Of a stretch of 43,491 nucleotides of DNA, positions 1 to 6,708 are shown one piece after another. This DNA comes from Candidatus Scybalousia scybalohippi. GTDB taxonomy: Bacteria > Bacteroidota > Bacteroidia > Bacteroidales > P3. Position numbers and translations under genes: made by a program. Every line of letters begins with the position of its first letter. Position 1 is the first letter of the stretch. The DNA lies in the NCBI GenBank assembly GCA_018065645.1, contig JAGHSX010000153.1, positions 1 to 43,491 of the forward strand, given 5' to 3'. The notes under the pieces are model-generated. The model ran no database searches. It was not told the DNA's origin and saw only the letters and a program-made list of their open reading frames with translations.

Positions 1-9
1 ATATTATAT

Positions 10-114
10 TATATATACGTGCGCGCGTGTATGCGTACGTACGTTCGCGCGAAATCTCGACGAATACTTAGGTGTGCGTGTGCGCGCGCGAGGGCGTGTA
101 TGTGCATGTATGTG
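10..114. repeat. Alternating purine/pyrimidine tracts (Z-DNA prone)
   Basis: Positions 10-44 alternate pyrimidine and purine without a break for 35 nt, passing from TA steps into CG/TG steps. Two more uninterrupted tracts follow at 72-90 (rich in GCGCGC) and 94-114. Such sequence favours left-handed Z-DNA and cruciform formation under negative supercoiling. It differs sharply from the AT-rich coding DNA nearby. No role can be assigned from sequence alone. Confidence 0.7.
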
Positions 115-384
115 GTCTTGTTCTGGTTATTGGTTCGGCTCCTGATGTGTACTGTTACCAGGTGTTTTATGTATATTTTCCTTGTGTACGCGCGCATGAT
201 AGCAAGAGAATAGCCGTACAGCCTCAGAAATGGCCTTATTTTCGCTTTTTATGCACAAAGGCGTATATTTATACATTCGAATAGAGAGCATCGATTCTGT
301 GGCATTCTGTGTGTTTTTTTTATGAATGCACACAAATAATAAAAGTGTGCAGAAATCTTAGATAATGGCAGTGAAGTAGTATTT

Positions 385-413
385 ATTGCACAAAATACCT
401 AAAAATGTGCAAT
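385..413. repeat. Inverted repeat ATTGCACA...TGTGCAAT
   Basis: A perfect 8-bp inverted repeat, ATTGCACA at 385-392 and TGTGCAAT at 406-413, is separated by 13 bp. It could be an operator half-site pair or a small hairpin. A related GTGTGCA word occurs about 60 bp to the left. No gene starts nearby, so the role is unknown. Confidence 0.4.
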
Positions 414-443
414 TTATTTATTTCGAACAAATTGTTGTATATT

Positions 444-642
444 GGAATAGGATAAAATTATCATTATTGGTGATTTTTGCATTTCTATGGTGTAAAAAGC
501 AAAACGTTTTCGAGAGATGTTTGCATTGTTGTATATGCTAAAATGTGGCTTCTGTGCGCGTGTAGAGCGTATTTTGATAGTTCTGTTGCGCCAGTATTTA
601 TTCATGATGTTGAATTGTTTGAATAGGATAAAACTATCATTT
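444..642. repeat. Direct repeat pair with GATAAAAYTATC core
   Basis: Two near-identical words of about 22 bp lie at 444-465 and 621-642, 177 bp apart. Each contains GATAAAAYTATC, itself a short inverted repeat (GATA and TATC). TTGT-rich sequence precedes both. The arrangement resembles a duplicated protein-binding site, but no adjacent start codon shows what it would regulate. Confidence 0.45.
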
Positions 643-670
643 GCGTTTGTTGTATGTTTTTATGAGTAAT

Positions 671-760
671 GGAACAAATGGAACAAGTGTCCCAAATGCG
701 ATACATGAGTGGAACAAATGGAACACTTGCGACTTTTGCGATGTCTTGCGACGTTTGCGA
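671..760. repeat. Short repeat cluster (GGAACAAATGGAACA and TTGCGA iterations)
   Basis: GGAACAAATGGAACA occurs at 671-685 and 711-725. It is followed by four TTGCGA words at 727, 736, 746 and 755, spaced 9 to 10 bp. The near-helical period is reminiscent of iterons or a multi-copy binding site. The same DNA can be translated on the minus strand into a repetitive peptide, but a terminator interrupts that frame, so I do not call a gene. Confidence 0.5.
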
Positions 761-785
761 CAAACATACATGTATATTCCTTGAT

Positions 786-822
786 AAAAAAAAATCGCCC
801 ACGGATATCACATCCACGAGCG
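786..822 (-). terminator. Intrinsic terminator of the leftward small-gene operon
   Basis: On the minus strand an 11-bp stem (arms 812-822 and 796-806, with G-U pairs) and a 5-nt loop are followed at once by a T-rich tract that includes nine A residues on the plus strand. This is a standard Rho-independent terminator. It lies about 50 bp beyond the stop of the last leftward gene, closing the unit that starts at the promoter at 3065-3097. Confidence 0.75.
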
Positions 823-873
823 ACCAAATAAAATACCTCTAATCGAAAATGAATAAAAAAGAAAATTCGTAAT

Positions 874-1095
874 TTATATGTCTGTATCACCTGATCTATT
901 AGTGAGGACTTTTATTGCCTCTTCGTATTGTTTCAGCTCATCTTTCATTCTGTCTATTTGCAGTATTGTCTCCTCTGTTCTAAATTCAATTGGAATTTGA
1001 ATTTCTAGTTCGAGCAGTAAGTTACTGCATTTGTAATGTTCATTCTCCAAAGCGCGTATCGCATATCCAAATCTATCGCTTGTTTTGTAGTTCAT
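874..1095 (-). CDS. Small hypothetical protein, 73 aa
   Basis: Last gene of the leftward operon, ending just before the terminator at 786-822. The protein is highly charged, with a predicted helical, coiled-coil-like second half (IDRMKDELKQYEEAIKVLTN). It has no signal peptide or membrane segment. I do not recognise the family. The reading frame is supported by its position between the operon's other genes and the terminator, and by the absence of a better frame. A structured intergenic element at 1116-1203 lies directly upstream and may influence its expression. Confidence 0.6.
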   Translation of the reverse strand: MNYKTSDRFGYAIRALENEHYKCSNLLLELEIQIPIEFRTEETILQIDRMKDELKQYEEAIKVLTNRSGDTDI

Positions 1096-1115
1096 CGTAT
1101 TTGTCTTATTAAAAA

Positions 1116-1203
1116 CCTGTCATGAAGGCTACTCCCTGTGGGTGAATTTTAACCTGGTCTAGTCCCAATAAAACTAATAGTCAGTACGCACACTCATGAC
1201 AGG
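1116..1203 (-). ncRNA. Candidate structured RNA element (10-bp terminal stem)
   Basis: CCTGTCATGA (1116-1125) and TCATGACAGG (1194-1203) are perfect reverse complements and close an 88-nt element filling the gap between two leftward genes. The 68-nt interior has no open frame and only short possible helices. It is not a terminator, because no T tract follows on either strand. It is not a tRNA, since no T-arm or anticodon arm can be drawn. It could be a cis-regulatory RNA, a processing site or a small RNA within the leftward transcript. Strand is inferred from the flanking genes. Confidence 0.4.
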
Positions 1204-1209
1204 ATATTG

Positions 1210-1431
1210 TTATAACTTTTTCACAATTTCAGAGTATTCGTCATTCCAATCTGGAAATTTCAGTTTACCTTCATTATCGTACGCCTCGGTTGTATGTGTA
1301 CAGATGAAGTCTGACTCCAATAGCAGATAGTGTGTAGTCTTAGAAAGATTTGCTCTGTCATACACAGCCTTTCTACCATCTTTCGTTTCGAACATATCTC
1401 CGAATGAGACTCCTTTGAAAATATCTTTCAT
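1210..1431 (-). CDS. Small hypothetical protein, 73 aa
   Basis: Leftward gene whose start lies 1 bp beyond the stop of the upstream membrane-protein gene, which suggests translational coupling. The protein mixes acidic and aromatic residues (for example GDMFETKDGRKAVYDRANLS near residues 11-30) and looks like a small soluble single-domain protein. There is no membrane segment or recognisable catalytic motif. The pattern of a short strand-rich protein with a central hydrophobic strand (HYLLLESDFICT) is common among uncharacterised Bacteroidetes phage accessory proteins. Function unknown. Confidence 0.65.
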   Translation of the reverse strand: MKDIFKGVSFGDMFETKDGRKAVYDRANLSKTTHYLLLESDFICTHTTEAYDNEGKLKFPDWNDEYSEIVKKL

Positions 1432-1432
1432 A

Positions 1433-1624
1433 TCAATACTGTTTTAATACGTTTATAAAGGCGTAGAATAAGAATGCGACGGATGCAATAACAACTGATA
1501 TAACATCAATCTTTTCTGTTATCTTTCCTGTATGTTTGTCTCCAAAGTATGCTCTGAATGAAGCGTAGCACACAAATAGAATCAATATTGTAAAGACAAC
1601 TGCCTTAATAGTATTGTAGCACAT
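1433..1624 (-). CDS. Small membrane protein, 63 aa, two TM segments
   Basis: Two hydrophobic segments are clear, at about residues 7-26 (VVFTILILFVCYASFRAYF) and 42-60 (VISVVIASVAFLFYAFINVL), joined by a polar loop with Lys and Asp. A helical hairpin in the inner membrane is expected. The gene is packed tightly between its neighbours in the leftward operon. Size and topology would fit a holin-like, superinfection-immunity or spanin-accessory protein, but no sequence motif decides between these. A separate and better holin candidate lies at 34748-35209. Confidence 0.65.
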   Translation of the reverse strand: MCYNTIKAVVFTILILFVCYASFRAYFGDKHTGKITEKIDVISVVIASVAFLFYAFINVLKQY

Positions 1625-1630
1625 ATAGGT

Positions 1631-1885
1631 TTACACGTTTATAGATGGATATTCTGTCCAGTACTCTACGAAATCTACATATTCTCCACGTATGTTTTCG
1701 AAATGCTCATCATCAAACTTATTGAAAGTGAGATCTCCGTTTTCCTTGCAGGATTCTTCATAAGAGTGTTTGTAGAAAGTCAGATCAACGATCTCATTGT
1801 CTTCTGGACAATCTTCAAACATCAACAATCCAAGAACTCTCTGTTCGTCTGCAGGCATTTTCTCGCCTACCTTGTGCCATTCCAT
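1631..1885 (-). CDS. DUF551-like small protein, 84 aa
   Basis: The N-terminus (EWHKVGEKMPADEQRVLGLL) and the C-terminal YWTEYP resemble the DUF551 pattern, in which an opening W-x-x-V-x-x-x-x-P with a following VL strand is paired with a terminal W-x-P-L-P. DUF551 proteins are short, soluble, common in phages and prophages, and of unknown function. The very acidic middle has no catalytic motif. It starts 23 bp downstream of the neighbouring membrane-protein gene in the same operon. Assignment is by pattern recall only. Confidence 0.6.
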   Translation of the reverse strand: MEWHKVGEKMPADEQRVLGLLMFEDCPEDNEIVDLTFYKHSYEESCKENGDLTFNKFDDEHFENIRGEYVDFVEYWTEYPSINV

Positions 1886-1908
1886 ATTATCTGTGAATTA
1901 AGTTAGTA

Positions 1909-2145
1909 TTATAAGAAGATGTAATCAACCACAAGCTTTACTATGAATCCTGCGAATATTCCTATAGCATCTGCTAATAGGTCTCCGTTTTCAGGAATAC
2001 CTGTCTTAGAAATGTTGTCAAATGCCTCTTTCGCACATCCTATCATAGCAGTAATAACACATGCGGCAGAGAGAGGCAATACGAATGACAGCACAACCAC
2101 AATGATTGCTGATGTTATAGCATGATATATTTTATCCGTTTTCAT
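1909..2145 (-). CDS. Conserved small membrane protein (DKxYH...KExxD), 78 aa
   Basis: The protein starts with DKIYHAITSA followed by a hydrophobic helix (residues about 11-36). It then has GCAKEAFDN, a GDLLADAIGIFAG segment and a final hydrophobic helix. The order DKxxH, TM, KExxD, D-x-x-A-x-x-x-G, TM matches a widespread family of small membrane proteins in phages and bacterial genomes, some annotated as YfiM- or VanZ-like. The conserved polar residues inside or next to helices suggest a specific but unknown role. Leftward operon member, immediately downstream of the frameshifted gene. Confidence 0.65.
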   Translation of the reverse strand: MKTDKIYHAITSAIIVVVLSFVLPLSAACVITAMIGCAKEAFDNISKTGIPENGDLLADAIGIFAGFIVKLVVDYIFL

Positions 2146-2154
2146 ACGCTTTTT

Positions 2155-2471
2155 TTATTTTGTTTCCGATGCACTTCTTATCTTTTCTCTGATTTTTTCA
2201 AATAAACCATTGCAGCCTATGTCATCGTATGCGATAGCTTTGTGATTTAATTCTGAATTAACCATTATGGTCAAATCTCCGACAAACATTTCGTATTCAC
2301 ATATAGTTCTCTGCATCGATGCTACTTGCTCAACAATATGTTCGATACTTGTGCTAAATTGCAGGTACTTTATTGCAGATTCGATTGCGTCGAGCCTTTT
2401 AGCATCAGTTTCTTGTCGTGCATCTTAAAGAGTTCCTCTATGACCTCATTTTTGTTTGTCAGTTCTTTCAT
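2155..2471 (-). pseudogene. Small coiled-coil-like gene interrupted by a -1 frame change
   Basis: An ATG at 2471 opens a frame overlapping the end of the upstream gene (starts MKELTNKNEVIEELFKMHDK) that stops after 33 codons. The -1 frame is then open down to a TAA at 2155, reading RLDAIESAIKYL and onward to KIREKIRSASETK, with no ATG, GTG or TTG start before its internal Met. Joining the frames at the run of four A residues (2399-2402, codons CTA AAA GGC) gives a continuous product of about 104 aa with helical character. The cause is either a 1-nt deletion, a sequencing error, or -1 slippage on A-AAA-G. No family recognised. Confidence 0.5.
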
Positions 2472-3033
2472 CTTGTTTTAATTTTTGGAAATTCATGTAT
2501 AGTTCGCATTTATGACATGATAGAGGAAGAAAGAAATGAGTTCTGTTGTCTTCTACTTGTGCTACTTCTTTCTTCATCTGCGTAAGGTCTGATAGTCCTT
2601 TCGCAGCATCCATCTTTGTCTTTGCGTCTGCCAAAGGGTCTCTTATTATCTCAGAGTAAAGTTTAAGCAGATCGTCTTTTTCTAGAACATCTGTTGTTTC
2701 GTTATTTACGTTTGCTGCAGATGCTCTTGCTGCTTCCATTTCAGCTTTCGCTCTTTTTTGCGCCTCTATTGTTTTTAGACGCTCGGCTTTAACAGATTGT
2801 TCCATCTTTTCCTTTTCGGCATCAGAAAGATACTGTTCTATTCCAGGATGGTTCTTTGTGTACTCCTTTATATATAGATTTATCTTACTCTTTTCAGGCA
2901 GTGCCAGTCCGTACGCATAGAACGCTGCTTCGTGCTTTAGCCATCCAGATAACACAAGGTCGCAGTATGCTATGTCCTTTGCCTCTAGATTGTATGTAAG
3001 CATCAATTTGTTTAACCGCTGTGAAAGTTCCAT
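2446..3033 (-). CDS. Putative terminase small subunit, 195 aa
   Basis: The first gene of the leftward operon, starting 32 bp from the promoter -7 box. ATG at 3033 is chosen because the frame further upstream runs through the divergent promoters. The N-terminal 65 residues look like a small helical DNA-binding region (LNKLMLTYNLEAKDIAYCDL...SGWLKHEAAF). A Lys/Glu/Ala-rich coiled coil follows (about 80-115), then a helical region (DLLKLYSEIIRDPLADAKTK) and a C-terminal HFFLPLSCHKCELY segment with a CxxC pair. This arrangement resembles small terminases of Bacteroidetes phages, which recognise packaging sites and partner TerL. It lies 11 kb from TerL and on the same strand, which makes the call tentative. 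Confidence 0.5.
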   Translation of the reverse strand: MELSQRLNKLMLTYNLEAKDIAYCDLVLSGWLKHEAAFYAYGLALPEKSKINLYIKEYTKNHPGIEQYLSDAEKEKMEQSVKAERLKTIEAQKRAKAEMEAARASAANVNNETTDVLEKDDLLKLYSEIIRDPLADAKTKMDAAKGLSDLTQMKKEVAQVEDNRTHFFLPLSCHKCELYMNFQKLKQDERTDKQK

Positions 3034-3064
3034 CTTTTTTATATATTTTTCGATGATTTCGGAT

Positions 3065-3097
3065 GCAAATATATGATAAAATGAAATATTATGCAAG
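3065..3097 (-). promoter_or_regulatory. Bacteroidetes-type promoter, leftward
   Basis: Read on the minus strand: CTTG (3097-3094), 20 bp, TATATTTGC (3073-3065). This matches the -33 TTG / -7 TAnnTTTG consensus of the Bacteroidetes primary sigma factor. It is placed 32 bp ahead of the putative small terminase and would drive the genes down to the terminator at 786-822. It is divergent from the promoter at 3113-3145. Confidence 0.7.
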
Positions 3098-3112
3098 AAA
3101 AATGCAGAAAAT

Positions 3113-3145
3113 TTTGCTAAATACGCATAAACTATGTATATTTGC
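3113..3145 (+). promoter_or_regulatory. Bacteroidetes-type promoter, rightward
   Basis: TTTG (3113-3116), 20 bp, TATATTTGC (3137-3145). The start codon of the helicase gene follows 30 bp later, leaving a short leader. It would drive the replication genes to 6703. Together with the leftward promoter at 3065-3097 it forms a divergent pair with the two -7 boxes about 64 bp apart, so one bound regulator could act on both. Confidence 0.75.
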
Positions 3146-3174
3146 ATCATTGTTATATTAAATTCGTTCATAAA

Positions 3175-5097
3175 ATGAAAGATACCAAACTGAATGTTGG
3201 GTCTGATGTAAGGGCCTCCATAAGAAGGCACATATCATCATTTATAACCAGAATGGACATAGAAGATGCACAAAAAGAGCATACAAGAGAAGACCGAATA
3301 TCAGCAATTGAGAGGGTGATAAGACTAGCCGTTTCTCGATCTCCGATTGTATCGTTTAATGGAGTGCTTCATGTGTTCGATGGAAAAAAATACTCTCCGT
3401 TTACATGGGGAGACATGTACGATGCATTACGTAATACTCTTGAAAAGTATGGTATGAAGGGATGCACGCATAGTAGAGTGAAGGACTTCGTTAACACATG
3501 TATGCTTGCTATAAAAGGGAATGAGCATCAGATAGACAATACTATCGTTGTCATGGAGAATGGAGTTTACGATACCTCTGATATGTGTCTCCACGATTAT
3601 AATGAAAAGTACATGACGAACGTATCTGTCGATTATGCGTATAATCCGAACGATGTACCTGTTCTTTGGAAAACATTTCTCGATGAGGTCGTTCCTGATA
3701 CAGAACACCAACTTCTTCTTCAAGAATTTATGGCCGGATGCTTCATAGATAGATCTGCTATAAAGTTCGAGCACATGATGATATTGAAGGGTTCTGGCGC
3801 AAATGGAAAGAGTGTTGTATTTGAGACAATACTTGATCTTATGGGCAAGGAAAATGTTTCTAATTTTTCAGTAAGTGATCTTATCGGAAGAAGACGAGAA
3901 TACAACATTGCAGCCATTTTGGGCAAGCGACTTAACTATTGTTCGGAAATAAGGACAATTGAGATAAGTAAAGGTAACGCAGACGCGTTTAAGTCTTTAG
4001 TTTCTGGAGAGCCAACAATGGCTAGAGTAATGTATCATTCTCCATTCAAGGCAGTGGGTATTCCTCTTTTGATGGCCAATGCAAATACGCTCCCAACATT
4101 ATGCGACACTTCAGAGAGCGTAAGAAGAAGACTTATAATACTTCCGTTTAACACAGTTGTTTCAATTGAGAGACAAAACGTAGAACTTGCAACTGAATTG
4201 AAATGCGAGCTTCCTGCCATATTTAACTGGACGATGTCTGGATTAAAGAGACTAAAAGAGCGCAATTACAAGATTGTAATACCTGAGTCGGTACAAAGTA
4301 TCGTAGATGACTACATACATAACAAGAGTATATATACTCGATGGATTATGGATGCAGGGTACTATAAAGAGTACCATGAGCAAACATTGTCTGTTGCAGT
4401 GTGGATGTCGATTCGAGAACTTTACGAGAGTTTTACAAAATGGTGCAAAAGAAATAAAGAGACTCCACGAAAAAAGAGCGAATTCTCTATTGAACTAGAA
4501 AAGCTTGGTTTTAGCAGAACTAGAAGAAATATAGGAGAAGGTTTCTATATATATAAGAGCGTTTCATCTGACGAGTTGCTTGAGGCAAGTATGGATCTTG
4601 CAATCGCAAGAGAAAGACGTTATGGAAAGGCAATGATAGATGCAGAAATGCTCGAAGGAGACAGGCCTATGACAAAAGACATCGGAAAACTTGAAAAATA
4701 CCTTGGCATACCAGAGGATAGTATATGGTACTATCTTGGTAATGGATTATTAGAAGGTACATACAGAAAGGATCCGGATGGGCCAAGGTTTGATGTTCGA
4801 AAAGTTCAGGAAGCACTTGCAAAGTCAGGATTCTATAACGAACTTCGTGATAGCGGCAAAAATCTCAAGGACAAGTCGATTCAAACGAAACGAGTATATG
4901 CTAGGAAATTCAACGACAGAATGAGAATGATAGGTGAACCATTCCGAATGTACGACAACAATACTAATCTCATTCCTGTTGGAGAAAGAAACTGCATTGT
5001 AGTTCCTTATGGATGGGAATATAGTGCAGAAAACGCAAAACACATGATTAAAATGATAGAGTTTAATGCTAATAGTTTAAGAAATGGAAAAGACTGA
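3175..5097 (+). CDS. SF3 helicase / phage primase-helicase-like protein, 640 aa
   Basis: The protein resembles the D5/P4-alpha group of superfamily 3 helicases, which unwind DNA at phage and plasmid origins. It has a D5_N-like region (about 45-195), Walker A GSGANGKS at 206-213, an acidic strand LNYCSEI, motif C in VGIPLLMANAN, and the Arg-rich ESVRRRLIILPFN that often supplies the arginine finger. The C-terminal 200 residues contain a winged-helix-like segment (SIRELYESFTKWCKRN) and an unassigned tail. No N-terminal primase catalytic motif is visible, so it is probably a helicase alone. ATG at 3175 is preferred over an ATG 33 nt upstream that lies within the promoter -7 box. The next gene overlaps its end by 14 nt. 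Confidence 0.85.
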   Translation: MKDTKLNVGSDVRASIRRHISSFITRMDIEDAQKEHTREDRISAIERVIRLAVSRSPIVSFNGVLHVFDGKKYSPFTWGDMYDALRNTLEKYGMKGCTHSRVKDFVNTCMLAIKGNEHQIDNTIVVMENGVYDTSDMCLHDYNEKYMTNVSVDYAYNPNDVPVLWKTFLDEVVPDTEHQLLLQEFMAGCFIDRSAIKFEHMMILKGSGANGKSVVFETILDLMGKENVSNFSVSDLIGRRREYNIAAILGKRLNYCSEIRTIEISKGNADAFKSLVSGEPTMARVMYHSPFKAVGIPLLMANANTLPTLCDTSESVRRRLIILPFNTVVSIERQNVELATELKCELPAIFNWTMSGLKRLKERNYKIVIPESVQSIVDDYIHNKSIYTRWIMDAGYYKEYHEQTLSVAVWMSIRELYESFTKWCKRNKETPRKKSEFSIELEKLGFSRTRRNIGEGFYIYKSVSSDELLEASMDLAIARERRYGKAMIDAEMLEGDRPMTKDIGKLEKYLGIPEDSIWYYLGNGLLEGTYRKDPDGPRFDVRKVQEALAKSGFYNELRDSGKNLKDKSIQTKRVYARKFNDRMRMIGEPFRMYDNNTNLIPVGERNCIVVPYGWEYSAENAKHMIKMIEFNANSLRNGKD

Positions 5098-5494
5098 AAT
5101 TAATGACGAAAAAAAAGAGTCAGTAGAGTTCTATAAGAACCTTAAAGGAAAGAAAGTGTCGATAGGTGGTTTTAATCTCGAACTTTCAGAAAACTTAGAG
5201 TTAACAATATCGGCTATCTCAGGCGTTTTCTCGTGCAAATACGCGCCAGGGACTCTCACATGGGGACTCCTTGTAGGATTCATAGGAGATAACAATGTTA
5301 AACCGGTAGAGAACTTCATAAAAACAATCCTGTATCCTTCTGCAATGCGTTTTCACGACATAGACTACACATACGTAGAAGATATAATAAGAGCTCATTC
5401 TGAATTAACGAAGAGAAATGAAGAAAGTGGCAAAAGTGAACTATTCGAGAGTGTAGCGGATTTTGAAAATTCTGAAGACGAAGAAAATTCATAA
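5084..5494 (+). CDS. Hypothetical protein, 136 aa
   Basis: The ATG lies inside the last codons of the helicase gene (14-nt overlap), so the two are likely translationally coupled. The N-terminus is charged (EKTEINDEKKESVEFYKNL), followed by two short beta-rich stretches (KKVSIGGFNLELSENLELTISA) and a hydrophobic central segment containing GTLTWGLLVGFIG. The C-terminal 30 residues are strongly acidic and Ser/Glu-rich. No known motif is recognised. Context suggests a role in replication or DNA metabolism, but this is inference from position only. Confidence 0.65.
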   Translation: MEKTEINDEKKESVEFYKNLKGKKVSIGGFNLELSENLELTISAISGVFSCKYAPGTLTWGLLVGFIGDNNVKPVENFIKTILYPSAMRFHDIDYTYVEDIIRAHSELTKRNEESGKSELFESVADFENSEDEENS

Positions 5495-5541
5495 ATTCAA
5501 AACTCAATGCTCTGTGATTATTTTTTTAACAGATATCGAAT

Positions 5542-5887
5542 ATGAAGATATATATTTCAACTCCTGCTGCCGGAAAAAAACAAAACAGCAGACGATGTGC
5601 GTAGGAGGGTAGAAGAAATCAGTAAGAGGCTAAAGCAGAAATATGGCTACGACTCTGTTTCTCATTTAAGCAACAACTCTGGCGGGAAATTTGTAGAGAA
5701 GATAGGAAAGAATATATCAATCCTATTAGAGTGCGACGGAATTGTTCTTGATAACCCTCATCATCTTAGTAGATCGTGCAGTATTGAAGAATATGTTGCA
5801 AAATGCATAGCACAATGGAAGAAACCATTTATATTCCTCCACACTGAAGAAGAGTTTAATGAAGTTAAAACAAAATATGTAGTATGA
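5542..5887 (+). pseudogene. DUF4406-type (deoxyribosyltransferase-like) gene with a frame change at seven A residues
   Basis: ATG at 5542 begins MKIYISTPAAGKK, the typical opening strand and Gly loop of DUF4406 and nucleoside 2-deoxyribosyltransferase-like proteins, then meets TAG after 20 codons. The +1 frame continues KTADDVRRRVEEISKRLK, then FVEKIGKNISILLECDGIVL, a middle section that includes EEYVAKCIAQW, and stops at 5887. The D-x-x-x-L-x-x-C-D strand and the late Glu helix (SIEEYVAK) fit the family. The frames join at the A run 5574-5580; six A instead of seven would restore one ORF of about 114 aa. A sequencing error, a real mutation or transcriptional slippage are all possible. Intact proteins of this kind act on nucleotides or are of unknown function. 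Confidence 0.6.
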
Positions 5888-6162
5888 TTACAAGAATTTC
5901 AAGAGATGGGAACAGATACTGTGTTTCATTCGAAAGAAAAGATGGTCGCAAAAACAACGTGTACCTGAACGAGGAAGATATACTCGCACTAGCAGATGCT
6001 ACAACTGTTGTTGCGAAGATGATTATACGCAAAAAGAAGGACAAGGTGCAGCGTGAATTCGATGAACAAATCCGAAAGTATAGCGTTTTTGATAACAATA
6101 ATTATCCGGATGGAATGCACAGAATAATAACTGCATTCAAACGTGCACTAAATGATTTTTAA
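5884..6162 (+). CDS. Hypothetical protein, 92 aa
   Basis: Starts with an ATG overlapping the stop of the DUF4406-like gene by 4 nt. The first 30 residues form a predicted beta hairpin (RDGNRYCVSFERKDGRKNNVYLNEEDI). A helix follows (LALADATTVVAKMIIRKKK), and then a basic, charged stretch. The fold could be a small nucleic-acid-binding or regulatory protein, because Lys and Arg are concentrated at residues 45-62. No family is recognised. It precedes the resolvase gene and may be coupled to it. Confidence 0.65.
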   Translation: MITRISRDGNRYCVSFERKDGRKNNVYLNEEDILALADATTVVAKMIIRKKKDKVQREFDEQIRKYSVFDNNNYPDGMHRIITAFKRALNDF

Positions 6163-6163
6163 C

Positions 6164-6703
6164 ATGAACAAGGCGTATATTGGTATAGATCCAGGAAGCA
6201 AGGGATTTGTAGCTTTCCAGAAGAATGGTGTTTTCGAATATCATGCAATTGATGGATGTGATTGGGCTTTGTTATTCGAACAATTCTTTAAGTGGAGGAA
6301 TGAGAATGAAGAGATAATTTGTGCAATCGAAGATGTTCACGCTATTTATGGATCTTCTGCAGAAGCAACATTCAACTTTGGATATGTTTGCGGTATGCTC
6401 AAAATGATTCTCATCGGATCTCGAATTCCTTATGTAATGGTTCAGCCGAAGGAATGGCAGAAAGAAATGTGGATGAATTCAGATGTTATTTCACACAAGG
6501 AAGTTTCTACAAGAAAGGATGGAAAAACGATTTGCAGAACCATTATCGACACAAAAAAGACGAGCATAAACGCTGCAAAGAGACTATTCCCTACAATAGA
6601 CTTTAGAAAGGATGACTCTCCAAAGAGCAGGTGCAAAAACGTTGATGATAACAAGGTTGATTCAACGCTTATATGCGAGTATGCTAGAAGGAAGAATTTC
6701 TAA
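6164..6703 (+). CDS. RuvC-like Holliday junction resolvase, 179 aa
   Basis: A RuvC/RNase H-fold nuclease that would cut four-way junctions formed during phage replication and recombination, clearing branched DNA before packaging. YIGIDPGSKG near the N-terminus carries the first catalytic Asp (D9). AIEDVHA provides the Glu (E56), and VDDNKVDSTLICEYA near residues 160-174 provides the C-terminal Asp residues (D162/D166). The length is typical of the family. I chose ATG at 6164, which places GIDPG at the usual distance from the start; an ATG at 6152 would add four residues and overlap the previous gene. It is the last gene of the replication unit and is followed by a strong hairpin. Confidence 0.85.
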   Translation: MNKAYIGIDPGSKGFVAFQKNGVFEYHAIDGCDWALLFEQFFKWRNENEEIICAIEDVHAIYGSSAEATFNFGYVCGMLKMILIGSRIPYVMVQPKEWQKEMWMNSDVISHKEVSTRKDGKTICRTIIDTKKTSINAAKRLFPTIDFRKDDSPKSRCKNVDDNKVDSTLICEYARRKNF

Positions 6704-6708
6704 TTTTG

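Larger units (their letters stand above)
1..785. other. Gene-poor left flank with repeats
   Basis: I see no convincing gene in this stretch. Open frames are short, overlap one another on both strands, and translate to low-complexity or Cys/Tyr-rich peptides that follow the repeats. It holds alternating purine/pyrimidine tracts (10-44, 72-90, 94-114), an inverted repeat (385-413), a direct repeat pair (444-465 and 621-642) and a cluster of short repeats (671-760). No promoter with the spacing used elsewhere in the window was found. It may be a regulatory or replication region, or simply the end of a module; function is not established. Confidence 0.6.

Noticed and set aside
19..333. Several overlapping short frames on both strands at the left end
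   Set aside because: They are Cys/Tyr/Arg-rich products of the alternating purine/pyrimidine tracts and overlap one another without promoters or gene-like composition.
602..817. Minus-strand open frame of 71 codons with a repetitive peptide
   Set aside because: It overlaps the terminator at 786-822, follows the TTGCGA repeats and has no family-like sequence, so it is probably translated repeat DNA.
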